DNA of 64,000 bases from Hydrogenophilus sp. (GCA_020725195.1 DYFL01000003.1:1-64000); one strand, 5' to 3'. Counted from the stretch's first letter, positions 26,081 to 34,808 are shown. Notes: generated from the sequence alone by a model not told the origin. A program made the numbers and translations.

Positions 26081-27973
26081 ATGAACGCCCGCCACACGAT
26101 ACGCAAGCCCTGGGGGACGCCCGCGCTGCTGGCGCTGGCGCTCCTTACCGCCGGCCCCGCCGCCGCCGCCGAATACTGGCTGTGCGCCAAGGCCACCACC
26201 CTGACCATGCCCGACGGCCAGGCGGTCGCCATGTGGGGCTACGCCCAGGACAGCGCCGGCTTCGCCGGCAACTGCGCCGCAGCCGCCACGGTGCCCGGCC
26301 CGGCCCTGACGGTGCCGGCCGGCGACGCCAGCCTCACCGTCCACCTGCGCAACGCGCTTGCCGGCCCCGGCGCCGAGCCGGTGTCCATCGTCATCCCGGG
26401 CCAGGTGGCAGCGATGGGCCCGGTGAAGTTCACCGACGCCGCCGGCCGGCAACGGGTGCGCTCCTTCACCGCCGAGGCGGCGGTCGGCGCCACCCAGAGC
26501 TACACCTGGAGCAGCCTCAGGCCCGGCACCTACCTCTACCACAGCGGCACCCATCCCCAGGTGCAGGTGCAGATGGGCCTCTACGGCGCCGTCAAGCACG
26601 ACGCCGTCCCTGCCGGGGTCGAGCCGGCTCAGGCCTATGCCGGCGTGCCCTACGCGAGCGAGCTCACCCTGCTCTTCAGCGAGATCGACCCCGCCCTGCA
26701 CGCGGCCGTGGCCGCCGGCCAGTACGGGCCGGGCCAGCCGATGACCAGCACCATCGACTACGCGCCGAGATACTTCCTCATCAACGGCAAGGCCCACCCC
26801 GACGCGGGCCTCACCCTGGCCGCCGGCAGCGTGGGCCAGACCACCCTGCTGCGCCTGCTCAACGCGGGCCTGCAGACCCGCTCGCCCGTGCTGCAGGGCC
26901 TGCACCTGAGCCTCGTCGCCGAAGACGGCAGGCCCTACGCCCGCGCCCGGGAGCAGTATTCCGTCTTCCTGCCGGCGCTGAAGACCGTGGACGCCGTCCT
27001 CGTCCCCGCGGCGGCGGCGACCCATCCGCTCTACGACCGGCGCCTGGCCGTCACCAACCCCGGGCCGAGCGGCCCCGTCGCCGGCGGCATGCTCGCCTAC
27101 CTGACGGTGGCGGCCGCCCCGGCCGGCACGCCCACGGCGGCAAACGACGCCTACGCCACCAACGAGGACACGCCGCTCGCCGTCGCCGCCCCCGGCGTGC
27201 TCGGCAACGACAGCGCCGGCACCACCGCGAGCCTGCTCTCCGGCACCGGCCACGGCAGCCTGGTCCTGAACCCCGACGGCGGCTTCAGCTACACCCCGCA
27301 GGCCAACTACTACGGCCCCGACAGCTTCACCTACCGGGCGCTGAGCGGCGGCCTGGCGAGCGCGCCGGCCACCGTGAGCCTCACCGTCAACCCGGTGAAC
27401 GACCCGCCCGTGGCCGTCGGCGAGGCCTACAGCGTCGCCGCGGGCGCCACCCTCAACGTGGCCGCCCCCGGCGTGCTCGGCAACGACAGCGACGTCGACG
27501 GCAACCCGCTCACCGCGGTGAACCCGAGCGCGCTCGCGGGCCTCACGCTCAACCCCAACGGCAGCTTCAGCTACGCCGCCGCCACCGCCGGCAGCTACAG
27601 CTTCACCTACCAGGCGTTCGACGGCGCCGCGACCAGCGCCCCGGCCACGGTGGCGATCACGGTGACCGCCAACCAGGCGCCGGTGGCGGTGAACGACACC
27701 GCCAGCGCGCCGCGGCGGACCACGGCCGCCTACACCCCGGTGGTCATCAGCGTCCTGGCCAACGACAGCGACCCGAACGGCAACCTCGACCCCGCCACGG
27801 TCCAGATCGTCACGGCCCCGAACAAGGGCGGCACGGTGACGGTGAACGCCAACGGCACGGTGAACTACACGCCCAGGCTCAACTTCCGCGGCACGGAGAA
27901 CTTCGGCTACCGCGTGCGCGACACCGGCGGGCTGTGGTCCAACACCGCCACCGTCAAGGTCAACGTGAAATGA
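26081..27973 (+). CDS. Copper-free cupredoxin paralogue with tandem Ig-like (VCBS/tandem-95) repeats
   Basis: 630 residues with a signal peptide (ending AAAA, about residue 29). Residues 30-340 align by eye with the N-terminal half of the preceding protein (YLYHSGTHPQVQVQMGL; RYFLINGKAHPD), but no HxH pairs or Cys ligand remain, so copper binding is unlikely. Three roughly 85-residue repeats follow (about 350-630), each with AAPGVLGNDS or SVLANDSDPNG and a PDGGFSYTP-type turn, typical of cadherin-like tandem-95/VCBS modules in adhesins. The last repeat closely matches the C-terminal repeat of the downstream subtilase (NKGGT, G-T-V-N-Y). A ribosome site, GGAGGAGACGGCC, precedes the ATG. Its stop overlaps the next start (ATGA). 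It may be an adhesive or structural partner of the oxidase. Confidence 0.8.
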   Translation: MNARHTIRKPWGTPALLALALLTAGPAAAAEYWLCAKATTLTMPDGQAVAMWGYAQDSAGFAGNCAAAATVPGPALTVPAGDASLTVHLRNALAGPGAEPVSIVIPGQVAAMGPVKFTDAAGRQRVRSFTAEAAVGATQSYTWSSLRPGTYLYHSGTHPQVQVQMGLYGAVKHDAVPAGVEPAQAYAGVPYASELTLLFSEIDPALHAAVAAGQYGPGQPMTSTIDYAPRYFLINGKAHPDAGLTLAAGSVGQTTLLRLLNAGLQTRSPVLQGLHLSLVAEDGRPYARAREQYSVFLPALKTVDAVLVPAAAATHPLYDRRLAVTNPGPSGPVAGGMLAYLTVAAAPAGTPTAANDAYATNEDTPLAVAAPGVLGNDSAGTTASLLSGTGHGSLVLNPDGGFSYTPQANYYGPDSFTYRALSGGLASAPATVSLTVNPVNDPPVAVGEAYSVAAGATLNVAAPGVLGNDSDVDGNPLTAVNPSALAGLTLNPNGSFSYAAATAGSYSFTYQAFDGAATSAPATVAITVTANQAPVAVNDTASAPRRTTAAYTPVVISVLANDSDPNGNLDPATVQIVTAPNKGGTVTVNANGTVNYTPRLNFRGTENFGYRVRDTGGLWSNTATVKVNVK

Positions 27974-28437
27974 GCGCCCGGCCCCTCGCGCGGCTCGGCG
28001 CCCTCGGCCTCGCGGCCATGCTCGCCGCCGGCTGCGCCGGCCTCCCGGCCGAGCCGGCCGCGCCGGCCGCCGCCGGGGACCTCGGCATCCGGGTCGAGTC
28101 CCTGCGGCTCACCGCCGCCGACTACCTGCTGGACCTGCGGCTGCGCATCACCGACCCGGAGCGCGCCGCCCCCTTCTTCAGCCGCAAGACCGAGATCCTG
28201 CTCGTCGACCCGGCGAGCGGCGCCCGGCTCGCGGTGCCCAACACGCCCAAGCTCGGCAGGCTGCGCCAGGTCGCCCGCGAGGGCAGGGCCGGGCGCAGCT
28301 ATTTCATGCTCTTCGCCAACCCCGGCCAATACGTCAAGCCCGGCGCCCGCCTCGACCTGGTCGTCGACGGGCGGCGGCTGGAGGGCCTGCGGGTGGAGGG
28401 CGCGGGAGGCCACCATGATCCAAGCGCGAATCTTTGA
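27970..28437 (+). CDS. Small lipoprotein of unknown function
   Basis: 155 residues. The N-terminus is a lipoprotein signal with lipobox LAAGC (Cys about residue 22), so it should be anchored to a membrane, probably the outer one. The mature part has Ala/Pro-rich spacing and then a compact beta-rich domain (IRVESLRLTAADYLLDLRLRITDP; KTEILLVDPASGARLAVPNT). I do not recognise the family by name. The ATG overlaps the stop of the tandem-repeat protein by 4 bp, so it is coupled to the copper-protein operon. A plausible role is docking the exported complex to the outer membrane, inferred only from context. Confidence 0.75.
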   Translation: MSARPLARLGALGLAAMLAAGCAGLPAEPAAPAAAGDLGIRVESLRLTAADYLLDLRLRITDPERAAPFFSRKTEILLVDPASGARLAVPNTPKLGRLRQVAREGRAGRSYFMLFANPGQYVKPGARLDLVVDGRRLEGLRVEGAGGHHDPSANL

Positions 28438-28468
28438 CCCCCCGGATCCCCCATTGGAGGGGCTGCCG

Positions 28469-28526
28469 CCCCCTCCCCTTCAAGGGGAGCCCCCTGAAGG
28501 GCATAAAGGCTGGGGTGGGGATGGGG
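28469..28526. repeat. Dispersed GC-rich repeat, copy B
   Basis: CCCCCTCCCC, then AAGGGGAGCCCCCT, then GGGCATAAAGGCTGGGGTGGGG. It has the same architecture as the copies at 53257-53314 and 58655-58716 (stem CTCCCC/GGGGAG, then CCCCCTN(1-2)GGGG and ATAAAGGC-GGGGTG). It lies in the 154-bp gap between the lipoprotein and subtilase genes and may split the operon's transcript. Confidence 0.75.
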
Positions 28527-28591
28527 TTCGACGGGCCCGCGGTCAATCCGGGACCCCCGGTCAATCCGGATCCAGGACGTCCTGCCCCCCT

Positions 28592-30520
28592 ATGGCCGGT
28601 CGACTCGCCCTGGCCGCCCTGCTCCTCGCGCTCACCCTTCCCGCCCTGGCCGACGCCCTGGCGCCGGAGCTGCGCGCGCGGCTCTCGGCCGCCGGGCCCG
28701 GCGAGACCCTGCCGGTGATCGTCGGCCTGGCCGAGCGCGTGGACCCCCGCCCCTACCAGACCGGCGACCGCGCCCAGCGCCGTGCCGCCCTGATCCAGGC
28801 CCTGCAGGCCCAGGCCGCCCGCACCCAGCCGCCCATCCTCGCCGCCATCCAGGCCCAGGGCGGCGGGCGCATCCGCCCGCTGTGGGCCATCAACGCCATC
28901 GCCGCCGAGCTGCCCGCCGCCGCCATCGAGGCCCTCGCCCGCCACCCGGCCGTAGCCCGCATCCGCCTCGACGCCGAGGTCCTGGAGCCCGCGATCACCC
29001 CGGCCGCGGCGGCCACCCCGGAGTGGAACCTGAGCGCCGTGCGCGCCCCCGAGCTCTGGGCGCAGGGCTATGACGGCACGGGCGTGGTGGTGGCCAGCCT
29101 GGACACCGGGGTGGACGCCGCCCACCCCGACCTCGGCCCGCGCTGGCGCGGCGGCGGCAACGGCTGGTACGACCCCAACGGCCAGCACGCCACGCCCCAC
29201 GACGCATCGGGCCACGGCACCCGCACCATGGGCCTCATGGTCGGCGGCGCCGCCGGCGGCACCGCCATCGGCGTGGCGCCCGGCGCGCAGTGGATCGCGG
29301 TGAAGATCTTCGACGACAGCGGCCGCTCGACGCTCAGCCGCATCCACCAGGGCTTCCAGTGGCTGCTCGACCCGGACGCCAACCCGGCGAGCGACGACGC
29401 CCCCGACGTGGTCAACAACTCCTGGGGCCTCATCGGCGCCGACCAGTGCGCCCTGGAGTTCCAGACCGACGTCCAGCTGCTCAGGACGGCCGGCATCGCC
29501 GTGGTCTTCGCCGCGGGCAACGACGGGCCCTCCGGCTACACGAGCTCCAGCCCCGCCAACAACCCCGAGGGCTGGGCCGTCGGCGCGGTGGACGCCGCCA
29601 ACGCCGTCGCGGCCTTCAGCAGCCGCGGGCCCTCGGCCTGCGACGGCAGCATCTACCCCGAGCTCATGGCCCCCGGGGTCGCGGTGAAGAGCGCCGACCT
29701 CTCCTTCGGCGGCCTGGCCCTCTATGCCGACGTCTCCGGCACCTCCTACGCCGCGCCCCACGTTTCCGGCGTGATGGCCCTGCTCGCCCAGGCCCACCCC
29801 GGCGCCGAGGTGGCGGCGCTGGAGGCCGCGCTCGCGCAGACGGCGCGCGACCTGGGACCGGCCGGGGCGGACAACGCCTACGGCCAGGGCCTCGTCGACG
29901 CCGTCGCCGCGCACGAGACCCTGGCCGGCGCGCCGCCCCCCGCGAACCGCGCGCCGCTCGCGAGCAACGACGCCTACAGCGTGCTCGCCGGCACGGTCCT
30001 CGCGGTGGCCGCGCCCGGCGTGCTCGGCAACGACAGCGACCCGGACGGCAATGCCCTCACCGCGCGGCTCGAAAGCCCGCCCGCGGGCGGGGCGCTGGTG
30101 CTCAACGCCGACGGCTCCTTCAGCTACACGCCCAACGCCGGCACCGCCGCCGACAGCTTCGCCTACCGCGCGAGCGACGGCGGCCTCGCGAGCGCCGCGG
30201 CCCAGGTCTCGATCAGCGTCGTGCAACCCAACCGGCCGCCCGTGGCGGTGGACGACGGCGCCAGCACGCGCCGCAACACCGCCATCCGCATCGCCGTGCT
30301 CGCCAACGACAGCGACCCGGACGGCAACCTCGCCCCGGCGAGCGTCGCCATCACGGCCAAGCCCAACAAGGGCGGCACGGCGAGCGTCAACCCGGACGGC
30401 ACGGTGAACTACAGCCCGAAGCGCAATTTCACCGGCGCCGAGACCTTCGCCTACACCGTGCGCGACACCCTGGGCGCGGTCTCCAACACGGCCGGCGTCA
30501 CGGTCACGGTGACGCGATGA
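28592..30520 (+). CDS. Exported subtilisin-like serine protease (S8) with tandem-95 repeats
   Basis: 642 residues from the ATG at 28592, where a signal peptide begins (MAGRLALAALLLALTLPALA). An N-terminal inhibitor-like propeptide (about 20-125) precedes the S8 domain. The catalytic triad is Asp in VVASLDTGVDAAHPDL, His in DASGHGTRTMGLM and Ser in SGTSYAAPHVSGV, and the oxyanion Asn is in AAGNDGPSG. Two C-terminal tandem-95 repeats (about 450-642) mirror those of the copper-free cupredoxin paralogue. It is probably a surface or secreted protease that processes or clears proteins of the island. The frame is open upstream, but that extension crosses the dispersed repeat and lacks a signal. It lies 154 bp after the lipoprotein gene. 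Confidence 0.9.
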   Translation: MAGRLALAALLLALTLPALADALAPELRARLSAAGPGETLPVIVGLAERVDPRPYQTGDRAQRRAALIQALQAQAARTQPPILAAIQAQGGGRIRPLWAINAIAAELPAAAIEALARHPAVARIRLDAEVLEPAITPAAAATPEWNLSAVRAPELWAQGYDGTGVVVASLDTGVDAAHPDLGPRWRGGGNGWYDPNGQHATPHDASGHGTRTMGLMVGGAAGGTAIGVAPGAQWIAVKIFDDSGRSTLSRIHQGFQWLLDPDANPASDDAPDVVNNSWGLIGADQCALEFQTDVQLLRTAGIAVVFAAGNDGPSGYTSSSPANNPEGWAVGAVDAANAVAAFSSRGPSACDGSIYPELMAPGVAVKSADLSFGGLALYADVSGTSYAAPHVSGVMALLAQAHPGAEVAALEAALAQTARDLGPAGADNAYGQGLVDAVAAHETLAGAPPPANRAPLASNDAYSVLAGTVLAVAAPGVLGNDSDPDGNALTARLESPPAGGALVLNADGSFSYTPNAGTAADSFAYRASDGGLASAAAQVSISVVQPNRPPVAVDDGASTRRNTAIRIAVLANDSDPDGNLAPASVAITAKPNKGGTASVNPDGTVNYSPKRNFTGAETFAYTVRDTLGAVSNTAGVTVTVTR

Positions 30521-30581
30521 ACCCGGCGCCTGTGATCCGCCGTAAGTCACCCCCACAACCTGCGTCGTCAAGGAGGAGAAC

Positions 30582-31247
30582 ATGAACGCAAGACCCGCCC
30601 CCACCTGCCTCACCGCGGCACTCCTCGGCGCCGCCCTGCTCGGCCTCGGCCCGGCCCGGGCCGAGGACTCCACGGCGCACCACCACGGCCACGCCCTGCA
30701 CGCCGACCACGCCCACCATGCCCATGCCCTGCCCCAGGGCATCGCGCGCTCCGTGGCGCACTACGCCCTGCCCGACGCCCGGCTCGTCGGCGCCCACGGC
30801 CGGCCGGTGCGCCTGGCCGCCGAGCTCGACACCCAGGCCCCGGTGCTGGTGAACTTCATCTTCACCAGCTGCACCGCCATCTGCCCGCTCACCACCGCGG
30901 TCTTCGCCCAGGTGCAGGACGCGCTCGCGGCCGAGGGCAGGCCCCTGCGCCTGATCTCCATCTCCATCGACCCCGAGCAGGACACCCCGGCGCGGCTGCG
31001 CGAATACGCCGCCCGGTATGGCGCGGGCCCCGACTGGCACTTCCTCACCGGCGACGCCGCCACCGTGCTGGCCGTGCAGCGGGCCTTCGACGCCTGGCGC
31101 GGCGGCAAGATGAACCACGCCCCGGTCACCTGGCTGCGCGCCGCCCCCGGCACGCCCTGGGTGCGCTACGAGGGCCTGGTCGACGCCGGGACCCTGGTCG
31201 AGGAGTACCAGCGGCTCACCGCCGGCCTGAAGACGGTGCGGCGCTGA
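30582..31247 (+). CDS. SCO1/SenC/PrrC family thioredoxin-fold protein
   Basis: 221 residues. A signal peptide (to about residue 27) is followed by a His-rich stretch (HHHGHALHADHAHHAHA) likely to bind copper. A thioredoxin-like fold then carries the SCO metal site: CTAIC (Cys97, Cys101) and a downstream His in MNHAPVTW (His179). SCO proteins deliver copper to, or keep reduced, the CuA site of cytochrome oxidase. Similar proteins accompany exported copper enzymes. Placement 61 bp after the subtilase and three genes after two copper-oxidase halves suggests it loads copper into that oxidase. The ribosome site AAGGAGGAGAAC is strong. Its His-rich leader is longer than in most SCO proteins. Confidence 0.9.
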   Translation: MNARPAPTCLTAALLGAALLGLGPARAEDSTAHHHGHALHADHAHHAHALPQGIARSVAHYALPDARLVGAHGRPVRLAAELDTQAPVLVNFIFTSCTAICPLTTAVFAQVQDALAAEGRPLRLISISIDPEQDTPARLREYAARYGAGPDWHFLTGDAATVLAVQRAFDAWRGGKMNHAPVTWLRAAPGTPWVRYEGLVDAGTLVEEYQRLTAGLKTVRR

Positions 31248-31260
31248 GGGCGCGTGCGGG

Positions 31261-32928
31261 ATGCGGCCATGCGACCCTTCTTCCAGCGACCGCCGCCGCG
31301 CCGCGCCGAGCGTCATCGGGCCGGCGCTCCTCGCGGCCGTCCTCGTCCTGGCGCCGGGCTGGACGGCGGCCGGCGATGCCGCGCTCGGCGAGCGGATCTA
31401 CCGCGAGGGCAGGCTAGCCTCGGGCGAGCCGCTCCAGGCCCGGCTGCGGCAGGGCCTGGCGCTCGCCGGTCCGAAGGCGGCCTGCGCCACCTGCCACCGG
31501 CGCAGCGGCTTCGGCAGCAGCGAGGGCACCACCCCGATCCGGCCGATCACGGGGCGCTACCTCTTCCGGGACGCCCAGGCAGCCGAGCCGCGCCTCGGCC
31601 GAGACCCCGGCCCGAGCCGCGGCCTGCGCCCCGCCTACACCGACGCCAGCCTCGCCCGGGCCCTGCGCGAAGGCCTTGACGCGGCCGGCCGGCCGCTGGG
31701 CGGGATGATGCCCCGCTATGCGCTGGGCGACGCGGACCTCGGCCACCTCGCGGCCTACCTCCGGACCCTCTCGGCCGCCCCCGACCCCGGCGTGACCGCG
31801 ACCACCCTGCACTTGGCCACTGTGGTCGACGCCGCCGCCGACCCCGGGCGGCGCCAGGCGATGCTGGAGATCCTCGAGGCCTACTTCCGGGACAGGAACG
31901 CCGGCACCCGCCTGGAGGCCGAGCGGGCCCGCCGCGCCCCCTGGGACATGGCGCGCGAGTACAAGGCCTACCGCAAGTGGCAACTGCACGTCTGGACCCT
32001 GGAGGGCGCGCCCGAGACCTGGGGCGCGCAGCTCGAGGCGCACTACCGCGCGCAGCCCGTGTTCGCGATGCTGAGCGGCATCGGCGCCGGCACTTGGCAG
32101 CCCGTGCACGACTTCTGCGAGCGCACGGCCCTGCCCTGCCTCTTCCCCCACGTCGACCGGCCGCCGCAGGCGCCGGGGCAGTACGCCCTCTACCTCTCGC
32201 GCGGCCTCGAGCTGGAGGCCGAGGCCCTCGCCGTCCACCTCGCCCGCAGCGGGGTGCAAGGGCCCGTCGTCCAGGTCTACCGGGACGAGACCGCCGAGGC
32301 CGCCCTCGCCCTGCGCCGGGCCCTGGCCGCGGCCGGCCTGCCGGCGCCGCAGGGGCGCGCCCTCGCGCCGGGCGCCGTGCCCGATGCCGGCTTCTGGCGC
32401 GCGCTCGGCCAGCCCGCCGCGCTGGTGCTCTGGCTGCGGCCCGCCGACCTCGCCGCGCTCGCGGCGCTCGACCCGCCCCCCGGCGGGCTCTACCTCTCCG
32501 CCCGGCTGGCGGACCTCGCCGCGCTGCCGGCGCCGCTCGCCGCGCATGCCGCCCTCGTCTACCCCTGGGAGCTGCCCCAGCGCCTCGCCCCCCGCCTCAG
32601 GCGCCTGCACGCCTGGCTCGGGCTCAAGGGCATCGCCCCGCGCGACGGCCCCGTCCAGGCCGACACCTTCTTCGCCGTCACCCAGGCCGGCATGGCCATC
32701 CCGCACCTGGTGGACGACTACTCCCGGGACTACTTCATCGAGACCATCGAGCACGGCCTGGACAACGCCCTCGCCCCCTCCTCCTACCCCCGGCCCGGCC
32801 TCGCGCCCGGCCAGCGCCACGCCTCCAAGGGCAGCTACATCGTCAAGGCCAACGGGACACACAACCATCTGGAACCCCTGGGCGACTGGATCGTGCCCGA
32901 CACGGCCCTTCCCGGAGGGGGGAAATGA
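31261..32928 (+). CDS. Exported cytochrome c fused to periplasmic-binding-protein-like domain
   Basis: 555 residues. A signal peptide spans about 18-37. A monohaem cytochrome c domain (about 38-165) has haem site CATCH (Cys75-His79), then GGMMPRY as a probable distal Met. From about 170 onward the protein resembles a type I periplasmic binding protein of the branched-chain amino acid kind (TLHLATVVDAA; PVFAMLSGIGAGTWQPVHDFC; VVQVYRDETAEAALALRRAL), ending in a stretch with YFIETIEHGLDNAL. It is 13 bp after the SCO gene and is the last gene of the island. It could accept electrons from, or pass them to, the copper oxidase while sensing or binding a ligand. The binding-domain call rests on fold-like patterning only. 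Confidence 0.8.
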   Translation: MRPCDPSSSDRRRAAPSVIGPALLAAVLVLAPGWTAAGDAALGERIYREGRLASGEPLQARLRQGLALAGPKAACATCHRRSGFGSSEGTTPIRPITGRYLFRDAQAAEPRLGRDPGPSRGLRPAYTDASLARALREGLDAAGRPLGGMMPRYALGDADLGHLAAYLRTLSAAPDPGVTATTLHLATVVDAAADPGRRQAMLEILEAYFRDRNAGTRLEAERARRAPWDMAREYKAYRKWQLHVWTLEGAPETWGAQLEAHYRAQPVFAMLSGIGAGTWQPVHDFCERTALPCLFPHVDRPPQAPGQYALYLSRGLELEAEALAVHLARSGVQGPVVQVYRDETAEAALALRRALAAAGLPAPQGRALAPGAVPDAGFWRALGQPAALVLWLRPADLAALAALDPPPGGLYLSARLADLAALPAPLAAHAALVYPWELPQRLAPRLRRLHAWLGLKGIAPRDGPVQADTFFAVTQAGMAIPHLVDDYSRDYFIETIEHGLDNALAPSSYPRPGLAPGQRHASKGSYIVKANGTHNHLEPLGDWIVPDTALPGGGK

Positions 32929-32953
32929 AGCCGCAGTCCGGCGTGATTCCGTC

Positions 32954-32974
32954 ATGCCGGACTTGATCCGGCAT
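32954..32974. repeat. Dispersed-repeat fragment with hairpin
   Basis: ATGCCGGA-CTTGA-TCCGGCAT hairpin inside GTCATGCCGGACTTGATCCG. It is of the widespread proteobacterial type in which CATNCCGGACTTGATCCGG occurs between genes. One copy is seen, 25 bp after the cytochrome gene. Confidence 0.5.
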
Positions 32975-33109
32975 CCAGCGCGGTGTCAGCCGCAAAACCG
33001 ATGGGACGTGCGGAATTCACCAAGATTGCGTGTCAGGCACGCAAAGACGGACCCCTGAGTTCCGTCGATCACGAAACACGACGCCAGGCGCCCGACGGGC
33101 GCAAGAGAT

Positions 33110-33136
33110 ACGCCCCCCCGGCAGGAAGAGGGGCGT
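33110..33136 (-). terminator. Candidate terminator after fccB
   Basis: ACGCCCC / GGGGCGT stem (7 bp) with a 13-base loop, 15 bp past the fccB stop on the minus strand. It lies between converging genes. The stem is short and no long T-run follows. Confidence 0.4.
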
Positions 33137-33151
33137 TTCCGGGATTGGGCT

Positions 33152-34417
33152 TCAACCCAGGCTGTCGGCCCAGAGGTTGCGCGCCCAGCCGAACATGCGG
33201 TCGTAGTCGTCGCTGATGGCCCGGGGCGACTCGCCCAGGGAGCCGGGCACCGCCTTCATCTGCTCGTCGTTGGCATCGTAGGCATACACCCCCGCGACCC
33301 AGGAGCCGGTCGAGTTGGTGACCGCGCTGTAGCAGGTGTTGTTGAGCACGGGCGCGGCATTGACCGGCAGGCCGCCGAGCTGGGCGATGATGGCCGAGGC
33401 CACGACCTTGGCCTCGGCATTGGCCAGGTGGCCGGACTTGGGCAGCCCGGAGCCGTGCGAGTCGCCGATGACGAAGACGTCCTCCACCCCAGGCACGTTG
33501 GAGGCGAAGGTCTTGAGGTCCACCCCCGCCCAGCGGTTGTCCACGTTGATCAGGCCGGCGTCGAACAGGATCTTGCCCGCCTGCATGAGCGGGATGACGT
33601 TGAGCACGTCGCCCCGGAAGGTGCCGCCGACGGTGGTCACACTGCGCTGGCTGGCGTTCACCGACAGCACGGGGCTGTTCGGATGGTATTCGACGATGCC
33701 GGCGAAGGGCCCCGCGAAGGCGGCCTCGAAGATGTGCCGCTCGGCGATGATCTGCGGGTTGGCGTCGAGCACGATGACCTTGGAACGCGGCTTCTTCTCC
33801 CGGAAGAACTGCGCGACCTGGCAGGCACGCTCGTAGGGACCGGCCGGACAGCGGTAGGGCGGCGTCGGGATGGTCATCACGAAACGCCCGCCGTTGCGCA
33901 TCCGCAGCAGGGCGTCGCGCAGCTGCTGGGTCTGGGGCCCGGCCTTCCAGGCATGGGGCACCAGGGCCTGGGCCTGCGGCGTCTGCAGACCGTCCGGATA
34001 GATGAAGCCGATGCCGGGGGCGAGCACCAGCTTGTCGTAGCCCAGGCTGTCGCCATTGGCGAGGTGCACGCTGTGCGCATCCGCATCCACGGCGTCGACC
34101 ATCTGCGGCACCAGCAGCACCCCGTGGTTGCCGGTCAGGCCGGCATAGCTCAAGGTGATGTCGGCCATATTCAGGCGCCCGTGCAGCACCAGGTTGCTCA
34201 TCACGCAGGAGATGTAGTTCGGGTTGGGCTCCACCAGCACCACCTCCAGGCCCGGGTCCCACAGGCGCAGGAACTTGGCCACCGTGGCACCGCCGAAGCC
34301 GCCGCCCACGACCACCACCCGCTGCCCCGTCTGAGCCCGCAGCGCGGCGGGCATGAGCGCCAGGGAGGCGGTGGCTCCAAAAGCCTTGAGAAAGTCGCGA
34401 CGATTCAGTGCATGCAT
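33152..34417 (-). CDS. fccB: Flavocytochrome c sulfide dehydrogenase, flavoprotein subunit
   Basis: 421 residues. A twin-arginine signal (NRRDFLKAF) precedes the FAD-binding Rossmann motif VVVVGGGFGGATVAKFL. NYISCVMSNLVL places Cys71 where FccB attaches FAD covalently, and YRCPAGPYERACQV and LNNTCYSAV could supply the redox disulfide. The FAD C-terminal motif VFVIGDSHGSGLPKSGHLA is present. It oxidises sulfide to sulfur or polysulfide in the periplasm and passes electrons to the haem subunit, whose gene lies 67 bp upstream in the same direction. The Tat signal fits export of a folded flavoprotein with cofactor. Length is normal for FccB. It supports a sulfur-oxidising lifestyle. Confidence 0.92.
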   Translation of the reverse strand: MHALNRRDFLKAFGATASLALMPAALRAQTGQRVVVVGGGFGGATVAKFLRLWDPGLEVVLVEPNPNYISCVMSNLVLHGRLNMADITLSYAGLTGNHGVLLVPQMVDAVDADAHSVHLANGDSLGYDKLVLAPGIGFIYPDGLQTPQAQALVPHAWKAGPQTQQLRDALLRMRNGGRFVMTIPTPPYRCPAGPYERACQVAQFFREKKPRSKVIVLDANPQIIAERHIFEAAFAGPFAGIVEYHPNSPVLSVNASQRSVTTVGGTFRGDVLNVIPLMQAGKILFDAGLINVDNRWAGVDLKTFASNVPGVEDVFVIGDSHGSGLPKSGHLANAEAKVVASAIIAQLGGLPVNAAPVLNNTCYSAVTNSTGSWVAGVYAYDANDEQMKAVPGSLGESPRAISDDYDRMFGWARNLWADSLG

Positions 34418-34484
34418 CAGGATTCTCCTCTCGGATCCGGCCGCAGCCGGTGTTGTCGCTAAGGGGGATGTCTCGTGGTCAGGG

Positions 34485-34808
34485 CTAGTCGCCGCCGCTC
34501 TCCGGGATGGACTCGAAGTACTCGCCGATCAGCCAAAGCTGGGCGTCGGTGTAGCCGCGCGCGTGGCGGGTCATGACCTTCTTGAATTCGGTGCTGCGCC
34601 GGAACTCCTGCATCTTCTCGACCATGCCCTTGGCATCCTTGCCGGCGATCTTGGGCATGCCTTTCTCGGCCCGGCCGTCGGTGCCGTGGCACTGGAAGCA
34701 GTTGGAAGCCAGGTCGCGCGCCTCGGTGGACTGGGCGCCCGACGCCGTGGGCCAGGCCAGGGGAACGGCCAGGGCGGAAAGGACGATCAGGCTGTGAGTG
34801 AATTTCAT
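34485..34808 (-). CDS. fccA: Monohaem cytochrome c, sulfide dehydrogenase haem subunit
   Basis: 107 residues with a signal peptide (to about residue 25), one haem site CFQCH (Cys37-His41) and a probable distal Met in KGMPKIAG. It resembles the class I cytochrome c553 fold, ending DAQLWLIGEYFESIP. Position directly before fccB identifies it as the electron-accepting subunit of flavocytochrome c. The single haem is as in green sulfur bacteria, whereas Allochromatium FccA is dihaem. The start follows TAGGAGGCAAGC. The operon promoter should lie in the 398 bp upstream, shared with a divergent kinase. Confidence 0.9.
   Translation of the reverse strand: MKFTHSLIVLSALAVPLAWPTASGAQSTEARDLASNCFQCHGTDGRAEKGMPKIAGKDAKGMVEKMQEFRRSTEFKKVMTRHARGYTDAQLWLIGEYFESIPESGGD

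Noticed and set aside
24719-27253. 844-residue minus-strand open frame
   Set aside because: Antisense to two cupredoxin-type genes; GC-driven shadow.
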